A stretch of 64,000 nucleotides of DNA from Opisthocomus hoazin (taxonomy: Eukaryota; Chordata; Aves; Opisthocomiformes; Opisthocomidae). Shown in pieces: positions 38,101 to 50,275 of the stretch; within the stretch, counting starts at the first letter, position 1, and the number at the start of each line of letters is the position of its first letter. The stretch spans positions 7,006,001 through 7,070,000 of the forward strand of contig NC_134436.1 in the NCBI RefSeq assembly GCF_030867145.1, in the 5' to 3' direction. The notes beneath the pieces are model-generated. The model was not told the DNA's origin and made no database searches. It worked only from the letters and a program-made list of their open reading frames with translations. A program made the position numbers and the translations under genes.

Positions 38101-39961
38101 CCTATTGTCTAATTTTCTAATATTTATTCAGTTGGGAAGACATGATTATGTTAAAGAAAATTTTCCCAAGTACTAAGTGTAATATCAAACAAAAAAAATC
38201 AAAAGTGGGATTGTTAGAATAACAGATACTAAAAATAATAGTTACCAGAAAAGGGAAAAACTTAAGACCCTCTGAATGTCTCAGAAGCATGTACAAAAGC
38301 TATAGGACTACATATGGCCAGGACCTATTTTTACACTAGGAACACGTTAGTCCTATAAGTAGGTTCTTCTGACAATTTTTTGAAAGTTGTATCAATTTCA
38401 TCAAAATCCAGTCTAGACAGACAAGCATGAAAGGTAAAATTGGTTTTGCTTTTTTTCCAGAATGTTCATTTTTTAAAAAGGAACAGCAGATTTAATACAA
38501 AAAAAACTAACACTGTAGCAAGGTGTTAATATTCATGTTCTTGATGCAAATCCATTTGCAGCTACTGGTGTGGTGATTAAAAGCAAGGAACATGCTTGGA
38601 AGTAGGGATGTAACTGCCATCTTGTATTTCGGCAGTTAACTGTGGCAAGGAATTATCCATCTTCATGTAACAGTGTAGCAGAAACTGCAGGAAAAAGCCT
38701 AAACGCAGGAAAATACACCTACCTTAGGCAGAGGCACACAAGGTTCCTGATGTACTTGGAAGTTTGAGTGCAACTTCTGAGAAGTTGCCCGAGATCCTCA
38801 AGAAGATAACATATCACACATGGTGTCACTCACGCTTAGGATTGAAAGGGGAACGCCTCAAAGCGAAGTGCCAGCTGCACAGAGAGTGTGGGAACAAGCA
38901 CAGGGCCATTATCTGCTGCTGTTCAGGACCTGCAGTGTACAGGGAATTAAACATCCCACAAAAATAAATAAAACTGCATGGGGAAACTGGCTTTGCAGGC
39001 AGCTCCTCTTCCTAACTAGGAGAATGGGTTTTGCCAATAGCTTGGATTGGCACTGTGAGATGCAGGCAAGCTCACTCCCTAACTTCGTAGCAATGCAAGT
39101 TTAACAGTAGTCCTCCTGAGTACTGACTAGATAATTCTTGCCCTAAATAGAACAGGGTGCAGGGACTAACCCCACAGCTCAAACAAAAGTCTCCTTTTTA
39201 TCCGATTTATCCACTGTAGATTCCTCCATTAGCCAGAAATATAGCTACAAAGAACCTATTACCCGCAAACACCCCTGAGAAAACACACATTCACATGCAT
39301 TACTGTAAGCGACATCACTGCAGGGGAAGCTGTATATTAGATCATAAGATTGCTAATACATCTTTAAGCACATAAATTTATGAGTGAAAGAAATGTACTT
39401 TAAGCCAATCTAGCACTGTAATATACATTCAGGCTGTTGATCTCTTTTGAAGAAGTTAAGCAGAATTAAGTATAGACCTTACAGATTTCAAAGAAAATGC
39501 CCACCTCATTCTGGACTGATCAGTATGTTCACTCTATTACTGGAGCAGTTAGATTACTATAACTGCCCCCAAGCTTGTGCAGGAAGAACAAACTCAATAA
39601 CAAACAAGTTACCTGAATTCAAATAAGTTCAAACTCCTGCTTTAAGCACTGGCAACAAAAAAGCCATACAACCATATGTATCTCAAGAGAGTTTTGAAAC
39701 AGAAATCAGTGAAACTGCAACAAAAATTTAAAATTAAAAGTACTAAAGCTTCTTCTTTGTAAGATGAGAAATAAGATCTCTTAGTGCCTATTTGCATTAT
39801 CTAACGTTATTTTTCCAGGCTACGCTGGTTACCTCAACCTCCTTGAAAGTCCGTGAAGAGAATCGCACATTTCTGAGGGCAAAATGAACACAGCTGTCTT
39901 CAGATGATTGCATTTTGGACAAGAACTATTCAGTAAACAAAGACACAAATATGAGATTACT

Positions 39962-39976
39962 TTCTCTCTCTCTCTC
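39962..39976. repeat. (TC)n microsatellite
   Basis: About seven TC dinucleotide units, simple and likely polymorphic. Confidence 0.85.
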
Positions 39977-42900
39977 CATTTGCTAGATGCCTTCTTGATG
40001 GTTAGGTAAAACAGGTGACTAAAGATAGGTGAGCTAAAGCCAGTCCATCTTGATTCATTATTGAATAGGATTATTCTAACCTTAATTCACCCACTGGAAT
40101 CCTTACAGTTTACTGTGGTGTACCTACCCCAGGCCAGTACAGGTAGAGCATATTAATGCAAAAGATTCATTGATGTGTTCCTCTTTAAAATTAAAGCATG
40201 TGCCTACCTGCACAGCTGAACAACAATGCTACTCACAAGTCACCTTACAAAAGAGCAGTCCCTGTTTGGCAGAGCTGTTGCTGACTAGGGAAACAAGAGC
40301 AGATTTAAATTGCTTTTTCGCTGTTTGTTTCCCAAAGGATGGGTAGGCATCCATCAATTACTGTCGTCTCCAGAATCTTTTAACCCACAGACTCCCTTCT
40401 AAACTCTGTGTCTACTTCAAAAGATTTCTTCTGAAGATCTCAACACCTTTTCATCCATTTTTGCCTCAGCAAGTCATTCTCTTGGCTCTCCCTTTTTCTT
40501 CGTAAATTTTGAAATAGTACCTTCCTTACTTGAGTACAACACTGTTTCTCTCTGCTCCTTTCAGCTGTCCTTCCATATTGGGATTCTTTCTTAATCATAA
40601 CAATAGAAACTGTTTTACAAACAAATGGGTTTTGCACTGTGATCTGAAATGTTCATTTCTCTACTCTCTTCTTCAGTTTCCTTCTTTACTCAGCAGTCCT
40701 GAGCTGAGAACATTTTACCTCTGCCTCATAAGGAGAAAGCATATACTGCTGTAGAATGCAGGAAAACGTTACCAATACACACCCCAAAGTGTTGTGGGTC
40801 TGCATTCATAATGTCAAGGAAAAAGTAATTTTATGTATCACTTATTGATAGAAGTAGTACATAACAAACTTTGTCACCATGATATTACAGGGCATAGACA
40901 GCCATAAATCAGCCACATGAGCTGACATATATTTACACGTTTCACAAACCCTTTGAAATTAATTGGAGTTTTATAGTTGACTTCAAAATTGGATCATACC
41001 TCCGATTACAAGCAATTAAAATATTCATTTGTGACAACAGTGATTGCATGCGAAGTAAAAGGCATGTTTTACTGGATAGTATATGTTTAGATAATACGAG
41101 GTAGTTCCTGGAAAAAAGAACTATGTTACATTTAATCTATACTTTTATTAAATAAAAAAATGGCTCATTTTCTTTAGCTTTCCCTATTCCAATAAAAGCA
41201 TAATTGGAACAGTCATGCCCACAATTTCCAAGTGCTAAAATGTATTAAATTTTGTTAGTAATCTTTGAATGAATGAAAGGATTATATAATTTCACCTTGT
41301 TTTACATAGAAATAATTTAGACTATTAAAGGACAAGTGTATACAGGCTCGGTCCAATTCTGAATTAAGTGTTCTCAAGCCTTTCTGTTGATTTTTGTAAG
41401 AACCAGGACAAAGGCAGCATTACCCAGTATACAAAGTCATACACTGACAGACTGATATTGTAATCAGCATTTTCAGTTCAAAATAGCTGAAACCAAATTG
41501 AACATACAGTGATAAGAACTGCTTGGAACAAATAAGTTAGAAGTGTCACTAAGTGGTCACTATACACTGAATATCTAACTACATGCTAAAAGAAGGAGTG
41601 AACACAGCATGATTGCTTTAATTTCCATTCAGAATACTGGCAGCTTTTTGGCTGGGTTCATTGCAAGATAAATCATCCTTTTACAGCTTCCAGAACCTGG
41701 TAGTAACAAAGTGTGTGCCAAAGTTGCTTAGTAGGAAGATGGAAGGGCCAAGTAAGACTTCTGGTACCATAATGGTGACATGCAGCTTATTTGCATCCTC
41801 TTAATGGAATTAGGTGTTCTAGTCCAGGAAAACTCATTTCAGCTTGTTACAAGAGGGTATAATGTAGAACCTTAAATCTGGGATAGATGCAAAGACAGTC
41901 ACAACATGGGGGAAAAAAACCAAACAGACCATGCTAAGTGACTTTGGTCTATGAGACCACCAAGCAACTCTGAAGTATTACTCGCTTCATATTCTTCTAC
42001 TCCATTAAAGAATCCACAGTAATTTCCTCCCTTTCCTGGAAGTGTAAACTAGTATTTTCCATTAGGTAAAACGTGCCTGCTGAGTCTAGCCTGCTACTGT
42101 CCTGCGGGGACTATGATTAGCAGTGAGTGAATTTGACAAGGAAAGGCTTGTTATTTCTTACACAAATTCATTTGATTTCAGTATTTCACTTGCAAATTTC
42201 CAACGCATTCTTTTGTCTTGGTGACAACAGGCTGTTATAACAGACACGATATTTCACCCCTGCATAAGATGTTAAAATCACTGTGTGCTTACTCCTATAT
42301 CAATCACTTCAAATTAGAAAATGAAGTCTTGAGTCTTCTGAAGACCTCTAGCTTTTAAAAGCAGAAAAATTCGAAGTCCCTTTTCCTGCTATTAGTAGAA
42401 GAACATATTTGTCTTGTCGTAGTCCTCCTTAGAGAATCCCTGCTGCAGGTCTGCTTCTAGTCTAGTGTCATTAAAAATAACCCTTGCTGATGAGATGCTT
42501 TTGATAGCTATGGTTTTTCTGAAAAATATTAATGACTACAAAATATTATTGTGCCCAAGTATATGTGTACTAATGTGCAAAGCCTCCATGAAAGGCTGAT
42601 TCTTATACATCTGTCATCTTGAACCATCAACCTGATTTCAAACACCTTCGCAGTTGCATTTTTGCATATTCATTGACAGGTAACTGCAGTAATCAAACAG
42701 GTACTCTGGCAGAAACCTTTAAGTTTTGTTTGAGCTGATCTATTAGTACAATACATAGCACAACCCTACAGAGGTTATTTCCTTTGCTACGAGAAGGTCA
42801 ATATTTATAGAAAATGAAAACAAACTACACCACTCAATATGCTTCCCACTGGCTACACAGGTAACAGACATTGCAGTTACTTCTGTCATAAGACAAATCA

Positions 42901-43873
42901 GTGATCTGGAAGATCAACATATAAGTGAAAAACTAGAAAAAATTCCTGTAAAACCATGCAGTCTCTCTCAGTCTCAAAACACAATAAACAGGACAGGATT
43001 GCATAAATGCTTTGCCCATCTTAATTTGGAAAGACAAACTGCAAAGCTCCAGCTGTTTCAACTTTTTCCCTCAGGAAAATATTCCAGCCATTTAAAAAAT
43101 GACAGAAAAACACAGACCTTAAAAGTCAAGACTGGCTGACATGTTCACTTCTTTTGACTACATACTTTAGGCAATTTTTGATTACATCCTTACTGCTGGT
43201 AAATGTTTTAAATTCTTCTTTTATGCTGGCTGATGTTTGTAATAAAATATGGACTTTGCTTCACAGTTCAAGTGAAGCTTGGCATTGTCTCCAGTTATAA
43301 ATCAAAAACCTAAGCATTGTTTGTCATGTCCCCTACAGTCTTTAGGGAATCTTTTTCTTTTTTTTTTTTTAAACTCACTAAATTGTGCCTCCTGTCATCA
43401 TCCAGCTGAGTTTTGAATGTCATGATAAACAGTATTCCAAGTCCTCAAGTGGAATAACAGAACATAAGTAAACTGAGGAAGAGACCAAGGTCTAGTAATC
43501 ATCTCTGGTTTTAGAATCAGTTTAAGTGTTAGCAGTATATAGTGTTTAATCTTTACTATTACAGACATCTGATTTTAACCTAGAAAAACATTTGGCTCAT
43601 CACAATAGATTTATGAGTAACTAAAGATGGAGCGAGCATAAATTTGTATAACTTCTCCATGAGTGACAAACTATAGGCTTCACCTTTCAGAAATATTTAG
43701 CAACTGTTGAGTGTTTGCTTCCACTGTTCTGAATGTCTTCATAAAAATGATTACGTTATAAAGTGTTTGTAGCTTCAGTTAACACCTACCAATAAGAGAG
43801 ATACCATAACAACTGACAAAAACACTGAGCAGTGAGATTACTTAGCATTTTCAGTGTTTAAAGCCTGAGGCGG

Positions 43874-43922
43874 GTTTTTTGTTTTGTTTGGGTTTTTTTT
43901 TTTGTTTGTTGTTTTTTTTTTT
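43874..43922. repeat. T/TG-rich low-complexity tract
   Basis: A near-continuous T tract broken by single or triple G (units such as TTTTG and TTTG). Further T-rich sequence follows to about 43950. No element boundary or duplication of flanking bases was seen. Confidence 0.85.
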
Positions 43923-46900
43923 CTAGTTTGTTGTTTATTAGTTTTTTCTTAAACACAGAACACTTTCCTGTTCCAGACGTGAAGCACTCTGTGCTTGTAT
44001 GCTTAACATGGTCATACTTACCAAGACAAATATTCAGCCTGAAGTCCACAATACAACAACACAGTGTGACTCATAAGATTAGAGTCCAGCAAATAGCAAG
44101 CTATTTAAATGAGGTTTTACATATTTAAGTATATTTTAAGTGTGTGTTCAGGTTCTGTTATTTGAGATCTTTGGATTTCCCTCTCTACTGCAAAGGTTAG
44201 AAATTTTTTTTTTAATAAAAATCTAACAGCATAAACACTAGAGTTATAAAGAAGAAAAATTAGTATTGTAATGTTCATAAAAAAATTGCAAAAAACCTCA
44301 CCATGCAATTTTCGCCACTTCAGGATACAAGTCTGTACACTGGAAGAGTTTAACATGATTTGCAGTATTAAGAGGGGAGAATGACAAATAGACTTCCTGC
44401 ATAGGATTTATGAAAGCTTCCAAGCTAGGAGCATAAATCCTGTTGATTTACATTTGAAATCACAGTGGGTTCTTCTCTACATGCAAAAATTGAACTCCTG
44501 ATACAACATGACCAGCCATAATTCAGGGAATTCATGGATGAATTAATCGCAGACTACATTTGCAACAAATACATATTTATATGTTATTGTTCCAAAATAA
44601 TGAGTAGTAATGGAGTGTTCTGTACATGTCCTTTCTGCTGATTATCAGCCAGAGCCACCAAGGTCCTAGACACCTCTGAGTGACTCTGTGTTTCAGGGAG
44701 GAAAACTCAACAGGAGCTGGGGAACTCCAGACCTAGCAGGATCAGTTCTGGAAATTCAACCCTCTCACAATGAGGGCACTGGTCGAAGCATTTCACAGAT
44801 GACTGATCAAAGGCTCAAGACATTTGTCTGATTTCATCCATGTTTAGTCTCCTGCTCTTATCACTAGATTCTCCAGCTTCGTGCTGTAAGAAGTCTATAA
44901 CTTTTTTGGAAGAAGCCTATGGCAGGCTTGAATGACAGGTACTGAGATGAGAAAGTACAGTGTTCTCACTGCAAACCCAAGAACATTGCTTTAAAGTACT
45001 TGTTTTTTAAAGAAATTAAGATGTTTTCATAAGGAAAGCAGACACGAAATCAAGCTTCAACTCATACACAGCATAAACACAAACTGTATAAGTGCATCTT
45101 TGTAGAATTTGGTTTAGTTCTAATAGTTATAAAAAATAGCAGCTACCAGTGCAGGAGGGAGTAAGGAAATAGTAGAGCTAGGCAGAAGTTCTGTATGAAA
45201 AAGGCATGAGCTGCTCATAACAGCAAGTGTAACAACAGATAAAAAGCAAACACTGGACCAAGTACAAAGCACGGACTGCAGCAACTTATTAACTGTAGCT
45301 ATTATAGGAAACTCTTAAAAACAATCCTGAATGTAATAGACATGGATCATAGAGTGGGTAAAGAATATTCTTGGAACAATCTTCACTGCAACCAACACTT
45401 AACTTTCAGAAAGTGATTTTATCTGGGGCCCAGATATCAACTAGCATATATTACTGATTTAAGTGATTTTCAGCCTTCAGTAATTACTGCTTCATTGCTC
45501 ACTGATTCCTTATTGAAATTTCTGCTTAACAATAGTATTTCAGTTCTGCGATTGAGATCATCCATACAGCAGACCATGGTAAGCCTGAAAAGCCATTCCT
45601 CATCTTTCTTACAAATGAAGAAGGCAGCACAGCTGAAACAGCACAGTAAGGGCAAAGGCTCCCAAAGGTTACCACCCTTCTGAACTAATGGGACAATCAA
45701 GTAGCTCCCAGCAATCTGACTCCCAGTGCAATCCATGGTCTGTTACCAGAGCTATGCACCTCTGTGTTACTGCTGAAGCTATAACCAACAACCCCTGTCC
45801 AACCTCAGTGATCACTTGGGCTCAAAAATATTCAAAATAGAGCCTCAACTTCTAGGCACCTCTAATAAGCCAGTGCCTGCCACCAATGATCTCTTCAGAG
45901 CACAAAAAAAAAATCCTTGATATGAAATCAGGTACCTCACTTCACATACCCAGCTTTGAAATCTGGGGACTAAATCACTCTCCATTCTTCCCACGTAGAG
46001 TAAGAATCCCATTTCTCTCTCAAGGGATGCATTAAAATGAGTACATACACACATTTCATAAGGAATTCTGATCTCCACAGGTGGCTAAGGCAAACCACTA
46101 GCACTTCCCTTCCTTGCAAATACTCAAAAAATGCACTGGCATTGAAGTAGTGCCTAGAACTCACACATGCCCTCATCACACGAGAGCTGCCTTCCAAAGT
46201 GGATAGTAAACTAGCTTATTTGACTATACTTCCAAGGACACTTAACCTTTACACAGAACAAGTGTATGATGAACAACATTATTATGCTTGCTGCAGAAGT
46301 GACCATGTGTTATGCTAATAAGAAAAATGTTCAGCTGCATGAAAACAACCTTCCCCCTGAGATTATTCCATTAAAGTTTAATGCTTGCTCTATACTTTAT
46401 TTTGAATACAGATCATTTGTTCACAACACTGCGGCCCCATAGAATCATCTGTTTTTTCCCTTTAATGTCAAGGCCTTGCTAACACTGTACTCCATCCTCA
46501 TTATCAGGCTTCCTGCATTAAGCTGCTGTTCACAAGCTTTCAGCAGTGGGAAATCTAATTCAATTTCTTACCATATTTTCCTTTTCAAAATTGTTCTTTT
46601 GTGAAGGGTGATGTTAAATTTAGATGAATTATGTGTCACCTGCAGCTTCTTTTAAACATAGCTCATCAGAAGCTACCTATAAACAGGTTTAAACCACTTC
46701 TGAAGGGGGCTTGTCTTACTGCATTCAGCCTAACAAAGGCTGTTGGTTCCAAGCCATCTGACTTGACAATGAATTCATGTCCACTCAGAGCAAACTCTCA
46801 TTCACAGATCATAACAGAGGGTAAAACCAGAAGAAAAGGACTTGAAGGGAGGAAGAGAATGCTTCTTCCTCAAGCCAAAGACAACCATGGCTATACAAAG

Positions 46901-49735
46901 CTAGCTCTAAGTCATCTTTACACTCTCCTCCTGCACTAGTTGCTCTGGGCATACCAGTATCTTCAAACAAATCAAAGCAGCCACACTGTTACCTGTGCTC
47001 TCATAGGTCAATTACCAGGCACTGTAGCGGTAAATGCATACACAGCAACACCTTGTCCACACAAGAGATCCTTCCCTGCTAAGGATAAGTATAGCAAAAT
47101 GGCTTTCTGACTAAATATGCATTGGATGCTACCACAGACCAGGAAATACCTGGTTTAATAACTAACATCTCTGTACTGCAAAATTGCAAATTAGCAAAAT
47201 GTTCAGATTTCTGCCAAGGGACAACTAATTCTGAAAGACAGTTAATGCCCTGGACTGGAGCTCAGACTACATGGATTAAAGCTGCTGCTCTGCTAGATGT
47301 GTTCTGCGTGACCTTAGTGATATTCTGTGCTATACAGGTTCCTATGCCATGCTCATCCCTCTAACATCCGAGCACTTCCAGCTCATCCACACCTGCACAC
47401 TTGCATTAGCAAAAGGGAAAGGTTAAAGGCACATATTTGCACCCACACAGGAAGACGTTTTTTATGATGACAGTCAGTCACTCCTAGAAAATTAAAGTGT
47501 TCTGTAGAAGTTTCCAATCCCTCATTTGCAAAGTGTAAATTAGCCTCCTTTCTCTTTGCAACTTAGCTAGTCCTACACATTACAAGGTCTATAAAAGGAT
47601 ATAGTGTTGTGTGCTTAGTCTCACAGCACTTTGCACTAGGCAGCTGTGAGGAATGCAAATTTATGACACCCCAGCCAGCACAAGAACAGCAGTGCTTCAT
47701 ATACATGCAAGGTACTTCAGCAAAAATGTAACTTGTCTAAGCAGGCTGAAATATCTAGATATTAGGTAGTGGGTTTGGTGGATCTTGGTATCCTGGAAGT
47801 TTCTACAACTCCTGAGGGATCTTTCCATAAGTTATCTGGGGTAAGAATTGTGCCTTTAGAAAGTAGCTGCTACAATAAGGCCCATACCTCAGTTGCAGCA
47901 AAGCAGTATTGTAAGAGAAAGCTGTAAAGGAGATATTTAAAAGTATCATTGTGGTCAAGGTGGAAACAGGCACTATTTTATTTGCTGCTACACTTTAGAT
48001 GTGTGTCCTCTTTACATGCAGAGTTTGCAGGGGAAAATAAGTGTAATGAAAAACATCAGTTACACAGACACTTACATTCCCCATGAAAGATTCCCCATCA
48101 CCTGATCTCTGACCAGTAGCTTATTCAGCAAATTAGCTTTCTCTGTTACAAGTCTCAGAGAACGTGTCTTACTGCTTTTCAGAGAGAAAATTTCAGAAAT
48201 AATTAAATTACTAAATGCTATACTATACATACCTTATTCCCAACAGTTTACTTTGGAAAATGGTGATATGCCTGGTTGGGAGAGGAAAGCTAGAATCTTT
48301 CCGTCAAAGATCAGTGTTCAGACCTGATTTAAATCCATGAATAATTCTGGTATAATAAACACTCCGAAATGGAAATGAAAATTAAAAACACAAATATAAC
48401 TAACTCTGCCTCAGAAAACACTATGCTTAAAACATGATTTGAATTCTTTCCCAGCCCTACCATAGCTTTAGCTTGCTTACTGCATTTTCATAAATAAAAA
48501 TATTTACCTTAAAATATGTTGTAGCCATGTTCAAACCGCTCCCATAGGTTACATTAGAGAGTTAACAGCTGCCTATTGGGTTTCCACTCCAGAAAAATAG
48601 CAAGTATCATCTCATTGTAAGCAATGCAGTCACCCAAAGCCTGTGCCCATTTAAAATACAACAAAATTGGTTTGTACCTCTTCCACCAAGTGCTGCAGTA
48701 AAATGAATACCTATAATTGTATAATCAACTTTTTTCCCCTTCCCTCCCAGCCTTCTCTTTATATATTCCCCACCTGGGACTGATTCTCACCATTTGAGGA
48801 GTATCAAGTGATTTATCTTCCTTTCATCAACCCTTTCAAACTATAAATACCCAAAACCACACATGAAGTGGATCATGCCCAGCCTCCACCTCTTTTTTCT
48901 GCTCTACTGCTCTCAACAATTTCTTACTACAATCTTCACAAATTTGGCAGAAGGAATTCAGGATGTGATATTAACTGCTGGAACCAAAGTATTTTTCAAG
49001 TCTGCACAACACCTTTATTAATAGCAAAGCAAGTACTCTAGCTCTAGCCAAAGCGCATAGCAAGGCCCAGCCTGGGTCTTGCCATGCAGTCTACCTGGCT
49101 TTGGATCAGGCCCTCCATCTGCTGTCAGTGATCCACGACTAAGACTCAGACCAACATATAGCACTTAAAGCAAAGATGACGTTCTTCAAGAGAACTGTAA
49201 AAGATCGTGTCCAGCTGAATATTTGAACCCTCAATGACTACAGTTATTGCTCATCTTTCTTACTGCTCATGATTCTGCAAGCATTTGTCTCAGAAGTGTT
49301 CTATTTTCCTGTCCCTGCAACCAGTGACTCTGTACACTGTTCAGCTATTTTATATTACCTCTAAGAAGATGGGGTGTCAAGTTTCTCATGTTTTCTGAAG
49401 AAAGTATTTCTTATATCACTAAGGCACACTTCCAAGAAATTGCATTTTTCTGAACCTCATGTAGCTTGCTGCTTTGCACACAGCTTCAGGATGGAACATC
49501 TCATCCCACAGTAGAGCCTATAGGGAGACTAAACGCATCTGTCATGCCCCCTTTCTGCACCGTTCAGGGGCTGGGCCTTGTTCCTCTGCTCATAGAAGAA
49601 TCACTGAGTGTCTTCAAAACTAGTAAATATCAGCAGATCACTGGCCATATACCTCCATAACCAGTCTGGCCCTGAGCTTACCACCTCCAGTGCCACCCCT
49701 TGTAATCCAGTTTCACTTCCTTGCGTGACAACTAC

Positions 49736-49993
49736 TCACAGAATCACAGAATTGTAGAGGTTGGAAGGGACCTTTGGGGATCACCTAGTCCAATCCACCT
49801 GCCAAAGCAGGTTCACTTAGAGCAGGCTGCACAGGACCTTGTCCAGGAGGGTTTTGAATATCTCCAGAGAAGCACGCTCCACAGCCCCTCCGGGCAGCCA
49901 GTGTTCCATCACCCTCAAAGTAAAGAGGTTCTTCCTCACATTCAGCTGGAGCTTCCTCTGCTTCATTTTGTGCCTGTTGCCCCTTGTCCTGTC
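49736..49993 (-). mobile_element. CR1 LINE 3' end (sense on minus strand), left part of an inverted CR1 pair
   Basis: Read on the plus strand the segment begins tcacagaatcacagaattg, the reverse complement of a CR1 3' terminus. It continues with gaggttggaagggacctttgg, gtccaggagggttttgaatatc, tccgggcagccagtgttcc and aaagaggttcttcctcac. These are reverse complements of the CR1 3' UTR and the end of ORF2. Homology runs to cccttgtcctgtc at 49981-49993. There a second CR1 segment of opposite orientation starts without a gap; the bases cctgtc (49988-49993) fit both. It is a short inactive remnant, and any open frame across it reads it backwards. Confidence 0.92.
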
Positions 49994-50275
49994 AGCCTCA
50001 CCTTCATACCTGGGAAGATCATGGAACAGATCCTCCTAGAAACTATGCTAAGGCACACGGAGGACAGGGAGGTGACTCGAGACAGCCACAACGGCTTCAC
50101 CAAGGCCAAGTCCTGCCTGACCAACCGAGTGGCCTGCTATGACAGAATGACTACATAAGTGGACAATGGAAGAGCTACAACTGTCATCTATCTGGGCTTC
50201 CATAAGGCCTTTGACATGGTCCCCCACAACATACTTTTCTCTAAATTGGAGAGACATGGATTTGATGGGTAGACC
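49988..50275 (+). mobile_element. CR1 LINE reverse-transcriptase fragment (sense on plus strand), right part of the inverted CR1 pair
   Basis: The plus-strand frame from 49988 encodes [18 protein letters not shown], then [14 protein letters not shown], then [16 protein letters not shown] (after a frame-breaking stop near 50156) and KLERHGFDG. These correspond to the central CR1 ORF2 reverse-transcriptase segment, where the family typically has PVSLTSVPGKIMEQ, GFTKGKSCLTN, LDFCKAFDTVPH and [10 protein letters not shown] (from memory). It is a pseudogenised fragment: a stop after YDRMTT, the family D of LDF replaced by G, and a stop in place of W after FDG. It lies immediately next to, and in inverted orientation to, the CR1 3' end at 49736-49993. 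It ends about 50275, before an A-rich stretch. Confidence 0.93.

Larger units (their letters stand above)
35157..49735. other. Intergenic region between the two CR1 copies
   Basis: AT-rich unique DNA without a recognisable exon, RNA gene or transposon. It contains a CT microsatellite at 39962-39976 and a long T/TG-rich tract at 43874-43922. Open frames do not exceed about 100 codons and show no family similarity. Parts of 40800-41350 are particularly AT-rich. Whether any segment is a conserved non-coding element needs a cross-species alignment. Confidence 0.7.

Noticed and set aside
49721..50158. 145-codon frame that looks like a protein with an RT segment
   Set aside because: It is an artefact of reading backwards through one CR1 fragment and then forward through another. 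The RT part is real homology, but the frame is not a gene.
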